From: Ascarosepion bandense
Lineage: Eukaryota > Mollusca > Cephalopoda > Sepiida > Sepiidae
Length of the DNA: 64,000 nucleotides
Assembly: GCA_037127315.1 (NCBI GenBank)
Contig: JBBBDQ010000403.1
Coordinates: 1,872,001-1,936,000 of the forward strand
Direction of reading: 5' to 3'
The notes under the pieces are model-generated. The model ran no database searches, was not told where the DNA came from, and saw only the letters and a program-made list of their open reading frames with translations. A program made the translations under genes and the position numbers. Positions 58,798 to 64,000 of this stretch are shown here, piece by piece. How positions within the stretch are numbered: position 1 is the first letter of the stretch; the number at the start of each line of letters is the position of its first letter.

Positions 58798-59119
58798 CTA
58801 TAAAATAAAAACAGAAATAAAAAAAATAAGCAAAATTTCACAAAATGATTTTGAATTGAGATTAAGCAAGAAAATTAATTTTGAAAAGTCAAGCATAAAT
58901 GGTAAAAAGTTGTAAAATCTCAAACAGTAAAATTGTTGCAAGCACAGAAAGCAGTCAATATATTTGGCATTTAATAGCCGACGTGTAAATTTCTCTTAAA
59001 AACATCAGCAAAGCTTATTACAAATTTCTTTCTTACACATAAATAACTCATTATTCAACGTGATTAATCAAATCAGTACATATTTTGGAAGAAAAAAGTG
59101 AATTTGAAATTCTACGTAC

Positions 59120-59155
59120 CTTCTACTTTATCGAAATTGACATCATCATGATAAT
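59120..59155 (-). CDS. Mini-exon gamma (36 bp)
   Basis: Acceptor TTTACATTTTCAG and donor GTACGT (complement of 59114-59119). Phase 1-1; with the upstream C it starts CAT, giving HYHDDVNFDKVE. It is three codons longer than the other gamma exons but also acidic at its end. Confidence 0.78.
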
Positions 59156-59278
59156 CTGAAAATGTAAAGAAACGCATTCATTATTTTACGAATGGATTTT
59201 TAATGACCAACAAAAAAAATAAAAATTAATTAGTAATCAGAAAGAACACAATATGTTTGAATTACTCATCTAAACTTA

Positions 59279-59914
59279 TTTATAAATGGAACTTTGTCTC
59301 TGTGTGTGTGAATGTGTCTGTGTGTGCGTGTGTATCCGTTACCTATAAACTCCGAAACGGCTGAACCGATTTTATTGAAAATTTACACAGTTGTACTATA
59401 AGCGTCTGCGAGTGTTCTTAGCTAGGATTTATGTCGAGGTACACTCGATAAATATCGAAAATCGATAATCGAAAAAATCGGGTTATAGAAGGAGTGGTCC
59501 GATTTTAATCAAATTCCACTCATAGACAAAGACATGAGAAACGATATTCAGAAGTTTCAAGGTTGCAGTTCTTACAATAATGCAGAAAATCGATTATATA
59601 TATAAATGGAACTTTGTCTCTGTGTGTGTGAATGTGTCTGTGTGTGTGTGTGTGTATCCGTTACCTATAAACTCCGAAACGGCTGAACCGATTTTCTTGA
59701 AAATTTACACAGTTGTACTATAAGCGTCTGCGAGTGTTCTTAGCTAGGATTTATGTCGAGGTACACTCGATAAATATCGAAAATCGATAATCGAAAAAAT
59801 CGGGTTATAGAAGGAGTGGTCCGATTTTAATCAAATTCCACTCATAGACAAAGACATGAGAAACGATATTCAGAAGTTTCAAGGTTGCAGTTCTTACAAT
59901 AATGCAGAAAATCG

Positions 59915-59953
<39 letters not shown>

Positions 59954-60134
59954 CAAGATGTTTGTGTGTGTGTCTGTTTATCTGTCTGTATGTCCTTTAT
60001 AAAAAATCCACAATTTTTATCCGATTCTCACCAAACTTCACTCAAATATTCTTTAGGCTGAGTCTGAGCTCCAGGAACATGGATTAGTTTTAAAGCTTTC
60101 ATTACACCCGAGCAACGTCGAGCTATCCTGCTAG
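59279..60134 (+). mobile_element. Non-autonomous Helitron with internal tandem duplication
   Basis: TCTAAACTTATTTATAAATG start; the end CTGCTAG|T follows GAGCAACGTCGAGC. The 5' region of about 320 bp is present twice (from 59279 and from about 59605), both with TCCGTTACCTATAAACTCCG and GATAAATATCGAAAATCGAT. The 3' part is shortened. Confidence 0.82.
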
Positions 60135-60266
60135 TAGAAGATATCTATAATTTCCAAACCAAATCAACTCATTAAAAGAAAGAATTAACTGCTTGCTTTT
60201 TTCTAAATAATATCAAGAACATGAAAACTCTTATCACTTTAAAAGATAGAACCTTGAAACACTTAC

Positions 60267-60293
60267 GCATAAATCCCAGACGTTTTTTATAAC
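60267..60293 (-). CDS. Mini-exon beta (27 bp)
   Basis: Acceptor CTTTTTTATCAACAG and donor GTAAGT (complement of 60261-60266). Phase 1-1; encodes (G)YKKRLGFM. It ends in C, so the next codon is CAT with gamma at 59120. Confidence 0.8.
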
Positions 60294-61115
60294 CTGTTGA
60301 TAAAAAAGAAAAGTAGCAAGTTAAGATAAAAAACAATATACTATATATATATATGTATATATATATATTTTTTTTTTCTAAACATATACTGTTAAATATA
60401 AGAGACAATGAATGTCTATCATGTCTATTAATCATGAGCCGTTCTAAACATCGTATTTTAGCTTTAATTTCAGGTGAAAATAAAGACAAAAATTCTCCAA
60501 CATTTGGATATTTTTTTATAAAGTTAAGCTTTTGGATCACATGAGTCATCTTCAGAGGAGTTGCAAGGACGTTAACATAAAAACATCCACCATCAGCGAC
60601 GATTTTATCTTGTGTTGACATAAAACTTTGCTAAGCAACAATAACAGTTACCAGATAGCAAACACAGTTCGTAAATTTGTAACATTGTTCTATGACGTCA
60701 CACTGCGTGAGAGCCAGAAATGTTAACGTCCTATATATATATATAACGCTTTTGATCCAATAAATCTTTTGTAAATAAAGTATTCAATATTGAGAAATAA
60801 TGCGTTTTAGTAAATTAATATAATCATTAAATGAATCCTTCAGTCAACACACAGGTATGATGTGGAAATTGTCGACATTTCATATTTTTAATTTCGTGAA
60901 TGCGCTTTTTTTGTTTTTGATTTTGTCGACTGGAAATTATTGTAGGGTCAGTTGGGCACCATCTAGGAGCAAAAAAGCACCACGATCCGATACACCCAGT
61001 CAGAAATTTAAAAAAAAACCGGATGCTGTTTGTTATCCGCGTTGGAAGCCATAATACAAACAATTCAGAGTGCTTACAATGTTTCATTACATTTGTCCAT
61101 CTTACTCCCCAGTTT
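60294..61115. other. Intron sequence, unclassified
   Basis: A minus-strand ORF (60172-60621) reads through the beta exon into flanking intron; its distal half (MSTQDKIVADGG onward) has no domain I recognise. 60350-60370 holds a (TA)n run. No further exon supported. Confidence 0.35.
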
Positions 61116-61424
61116 GTGGCGCAGTGGATATCGGCTCGGAACGAGAAATCGGGAAACCGAGTTCGAATTCCAGTTGAATTCCTTGCATTCACTTACGCGC
61201 AAATACCCTTGGGAAAGGTATTAATCCGTCTCTTCCCTCCAGTTATGGGTTAAATAATAGGACAGATTGGGTTCTATAGCCTTGGTCGGCAACCAGTCTA
61301 CCGCAGAAAGCAATGGCAACCTACTGCGGGATAATCTTCTGCCCAGTCAGTCATGTCTCTTTCGAGACATGATCGCCCAAGCGTGTATCGCGCATGGCAC
61401 TTAACTGACTGACTCCCCAGTTTG
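61116..61424 (+). mobile_element. tRNA-derived SINE, full length (family 1)
   Basis: Head TTTGTGGCGCAGTGGATATC, box B GAGTTCGAATTCC, the ATGTCTCTTTCGAGACAT stem, and end CACTTAACTGACTGACT. 'ccccagttt' flanks the element on both sides (61108 and 61415), an apparent target-site duplication. Confidence 0.9.
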
Positions 61425-61977
61425 CAACATTCTTGGTTATAATGTGTGGGGCACAGTTGAGCGAGAGACCAACAAACTTTTTGCAACACCAGATATGAAC
61501 TGAACGCAAGGATTATGGCAGTGTTCACCAACTTAAATAAGAATACTGTTCAGAACAATTTTAGGAGATTCCGAACTCGTTTGGAGGCTGCGGTTAAAGC
61601 TAATGGCAATTTTATTGAATAAATTTACTATTTATTATTTCAAGATATTTTTGCGTAATTTTGGTAAACATATCTGTTAAAATGAGATGTCAGTATTATT
61701 TTCTTTTTTGCGTAAATTAGATAATTTATCCATCACAAACACAGAGAGGTAAAAGGGAAAACTATTCTGTTTTTAGATTGCTTTGGTTGAAAAAAATAAA
61801 TCATGTGTCAAGGCCAAGAAAATTGATTACTCATGAAGGAATAAATTCAAATAAATGAAAAATTCAGTCTTAATAAAATATTCTCTATTTTCATTTCTTA
61901 AACGTAAACAATCATGCTATGAAGCTGTATGAAATATGTTTGTCTTAAAAATGATTAGATCTTTACATAGGTCTTAC

Positions 61978-62004
61978 CTTTTAGGGTCCATTTAGTGTCA
62001 ATGC
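61978..62004 (-). CDS. Mini-exon alpha (27 bp), first exon seen
   Basis: Acceptor TTTGTGTTTTACAG and donor GTAAGA (complement of 61972-61977). Phase 1-1; encodes (x)IDTKWTLK, matching the alpha class. The preceding VWA exon it should follow lies beyond the window. Confidence 0.8.
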
Positions 62005-62364
62005 CTGTAAAACACAAACAAATTCGAGATTAATAATAGTAGAAATATAAATGTCCGCCATATTTACAGAAATCAACTTAACAATTTCAGTGTCCCATTA
62101 ATTTCAATGTTACATTAATTTCACAAAAAACAGTGTATTTTGGTTTTAAAAATAGTGTGTATTTTTGCCTGTCAACGACAAAATACATTCTTCGTAATAC
62201 GCCGAGAAGACTTTTAAGAGCAGGTCCCTTCGTTCCTTACCTTGCCTTGACCATCGAGTCAGTTGTGATAAGAAAGAAAAAAGTGAAAACAACATAACAC
62301 ACCATTTGCTTGCCTTCAGTTAAAATGTTGAGCAATCTTTTTTTTTGTTTTTTAAAATCAATTT

Positions 62365-62440
62365 ACCCCAGTCGAAGCAACAATGTCACTCCGGTACAAG
62401 GGGCGTCTGTGAGTAAAAGAGAATGAAAAGATGTTGGAAG
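62365..62440 (-). repeat. MITE-like repeat fragment
   Basis: 'aatttaccccagtcgaagca' and 'cactccggtacaaggg' are diverged versions of the 7058-7358 left end. Confidence 0.4.
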
Positions 62441-62604
62441 GAACCGAAACAAAATACTAAAGAATAAGTGTTAAGTCTATAGCTCTGTTAAAATCACTTG
62501 TTAGAAACTACTACGTTTTTAAGACAATTTTCAATAGGGTTGAATTAAAATTTTATGTAAGTTCGAAAGATTAACGAAATGGAATTAACAACCGAGACAT
62601 CTAT

Positions 62605-62990
62605 CGACCTGATTATTTATGAGGAATTTTTGTTACGAAAATGTGTGTGATTCAACAGGATGCGAACCCGCGACCCCTAGAAGCCACCAATTGATCTTAG
62701 ACAATTTCGTTAATCTCCGGAACTTTCCGTAACATTATCTGTTTACACTTGTTTACGTGACTACACATAAAAGAGCAGAGATGATTATTTACGAAAAATC
62801 GAAAATGTGTGCATAAGGCTTGAGTTAATTTGCTTGCAATGTGGAATCATTTGTAGTCGAGAGGTCTAAGACGCGCCGTATTAATTGGTGACTCCTTTTA
62901 TGTTGTTAGGGGTCGCAGGTTCGAATCCTGCCGAATGACACACATTTTCGTAACCAAGATTTCTCGTAAATAATCAGCCGGTAGAATTAT
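62605..62990. repeat. Inverted pair of tRNA-Leu-like SINEs or TIR element
   Basis: The plus copy (about 62850-62985) has GTCGAGAGGTCTAAGACGC, box B GGTTCGAATCC and a GAATGACA acceptor-stem end. The minus copy (about 62610-62720) retains the 3' half with GGGTTCGCATCC. Both end with the same tail, ACACATTTTCGTAAC and TAAATAATCAG. A tRNA-Leu pseudo-structure with long variable arm is visible, but the anticodon loop is abnormal. Confidence 0.6.
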
Positions 62991-63490
62991 AAATATACCG
63001 TTTAATTCAGAAGATCTCTACTCAAATATGAGTATGGATTAAAAGTATTGTTCAAACAAATAAATTAAATATAGAATTTATAACGTACAATCAACCATTA
63101 AGTTAGTTACAACACTCTTCAATAAAAGCGATACATTTTTCTAAAAGGATTTTGGAAGTTTATTTATAAGCAGAAGTCTTTATTTCTTACTATACTTTGA
63201 CCAGCGAGACGATAACAAAAAGAAATATTACTTAGAGCTACAAAGGAGAAGATGTGGAGAACCTATGCCATAAAAAGGTGTAGCGAATAAAAGGAGAATA
63301 CTTGGAGTACATGCATTTCTACTAAACGTGTTATATCTTGTAAATATTGAAATGCGGCAGTTATCGTTGTCAGAGGCTTGGCGACCTGACAGCTATTTGT
63401 TACGGATTTAGATTGATAAAAAAATAAACCTGAAGAACAAAGAAAAGAAGCCTATCTTTTATAGATTATGCAAAAGCTTTTGATAAAATA
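62991..63490. other. Intron sequence without recognised features
   Basis: AT-rich. A segment near 63185-63215 resembles 62235-62280 (both contain a 'gaccatcgag/gaccagcgag' block), a small unknown repeat. Confidence 0.35.
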
Positions 63491-63546
63491 TGTCTTCTTC
63501 TTCTTCTTCTTCTTCTTCTTCTTCTTCTTCTTCTTCTTCTTCTTCT
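63491..63546. repeat. (CTT)n microsatellite
   Basis: About 18 CTT repeats; on the minus strand it forms the A-rich 3' tail of the adjacent RTE fragment. Confidence 0.95.
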
Positions 63547-64000
63547 ATGTGCCCTGTCCCTTCAGTACGTAGACGATCATGGTTCTCTACGTCTCCCTAT
63601 GCCTTGTGGCTCTTAGTATGTTTGCTCCTGTTACTCCTGGCAACCCCCGTTCCGTCATCCACCTGATCAGGCCCTGCAAATATATCCGCTGCCTTCCTCT
63701 GTCTCTCTTTCCTTCTATCTGGCCAGTCAATATCAGGTTCTCCAAGCCCTCCTTCCTCATTGCGTGTCCCAGGAACTTCAGTTGTTTCTTCCTGATGCTC
63801 AGTATCAATTTCCTTTTTGTTGCCATTCTTTCCAACACGTCATCGTTGCTTGCACGCTCAGTCCACGATATCCGCAGCATCCTTCTGTGGAACCACATTT
63901 CCGCTGCTTCCAGTTTTGTCCTCATTTTCGATGATATTGTCCAGCATTCACTGCCGTATTGAAGAACTGACATCACATAGCAATCCAGCACTCTTTTCTT
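63547..64000 (-). mobile_element. RTE-type LINE, C-terminal part, continues beyond the window
   Basis: The minus-strand frame is open for about 134 codons: VLQYGSECWTISSKMRTKLE, AAEMWFHRRMLRISWTERAS, RKKQLKFLGHAMRKEGLENL, ILTGQIEGKRDRGRQR. This is the conserved tail after the reverse transcriptase core in RTE-type LINEs. It ends in an (AAG)n tail. It is the youngest LINE piece here and the reference for the other fragments. Confidence 0.85.

Larger units (their letters stand above)
660..62004 (-). other. Large multi-VWA-domain gene, internal part (four VWA exons plus sixteen mini-exons)
   Basis: This gene-level entry spans all exons I can connect on the minus strand. The four VWA exons and sixteen mini-exons share one strand and one phase (1-1). 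Joining them in order gives an open frame with no stop at any junction. The order recurs as alpha, beta, gamma, delta, VWA: 61978/60267/59120/58774 then VWA 54874; 52663/49646/48155/47636 then VWA 39780; 36059/33538/28764+25993/25201 then VWA 19669; 10597/6080/(no gamma seen)/4862 then VWA 660. VWA arrays encoded by single phase 1-1 exons are known in collagen VI-type and matrilin-type extracellular proteins; the mini-exon linkers I do not recognise. No start codon with signal peptide, no stop and no promoter are visible, so both gene ends lie outside. Function is inferred as extracellular adhesion or matrix. Confidence 0.75.

Noticed and set aside
60172..60621. 149-codon minus-strand ORF
   Set aside because: It runs through the 27-bp beta exon and its splice sites; the remainder shows no known domain and contains low-complexity (TA)n-encoded Ile/Tyr.
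62830..62940. Genuine tRNA-Leu gene
   Set aside because: Mismatch in the acceptor stem, abnormal base 33, and a SINE-like tail shared with an inverted copy.

Overview
The window is animal nuclear DNA, most likely from a cephalopod mollusc such as an octopus. It has very low GC, long introns, dense dinucleotide microsatellites, several tRNA-derived SINE families and decayed LINEs. The species guess is an inference: I recognise the dominant SINE type only as resembling tRNA-derived octopus SINEs, and no search was possible. There is no bacterial-style gene organisation.

Main result: almost the whole window appears to be the inside of one very large gene on the minus strand. Four exons of 555-564 bp (54874-55437, 39780-40343, 19669-20223, 660-1223, in transcription order) each encode one von Willebrand factor A-like (VWA) domain. 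All start and end in phase 1 with good splice sites. Between them I find sixteen mini-exons of 24-36 bp, too short for ORF finders. Each has its own acceptor and donor, each is phase 1-1, and every junction codon is open. They recur in a fixed order, named here alpha (G/S-x-D-x-x-W), beta (x-Y-x-x-x-L-x-x-M), gamma (charged and tyrosine-rich) and delta (basic/aromatic, just before the VWA exon). The gene is therefore a tandem series of supra-exon modules, [alpha-beta-gamma-delta-VWA], about 15-20 kb each. Its start and end lie outside the window. The likely product is an extracellular multi-VWA protein with degenerate metal-binding sites.

Layout of the introns: 1-590 AT-rich repeat; 1.3-7.9 kb SINE, LINE and Helitron debris; 7.9-10.3 kb minisatellite of about 97 bp; 10.85-19.55 kb satellite of 110 bp; 20.4-31 kb mobile-element debris, a 35-bp minisatellite and a piggyBac-type MITE; 32.7-35.7 kb 24-bp minisatellites; 36.4-43.6 kb Helitrons, SINEs and a foldback element; 44.7-47.1 kb 34-bp satellite inside a foldback; 48.4-49.3 kb another 24-bp array; 51.7-54.7 kb ribozyme-like modules and a 5S/tRNA composite; 56.5-57.2 kb a 637-bp palindrome; 57.5-64 kb SINEs, Helitrons and RTE-type LINE pieces.

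Two other points stand out. A tRNA-derived SINE family carries what looks like a complete type I hammerhead ribozyme fold. A composite locus holds two 5S rRNA-like units followed by a tRNA-SINE head.
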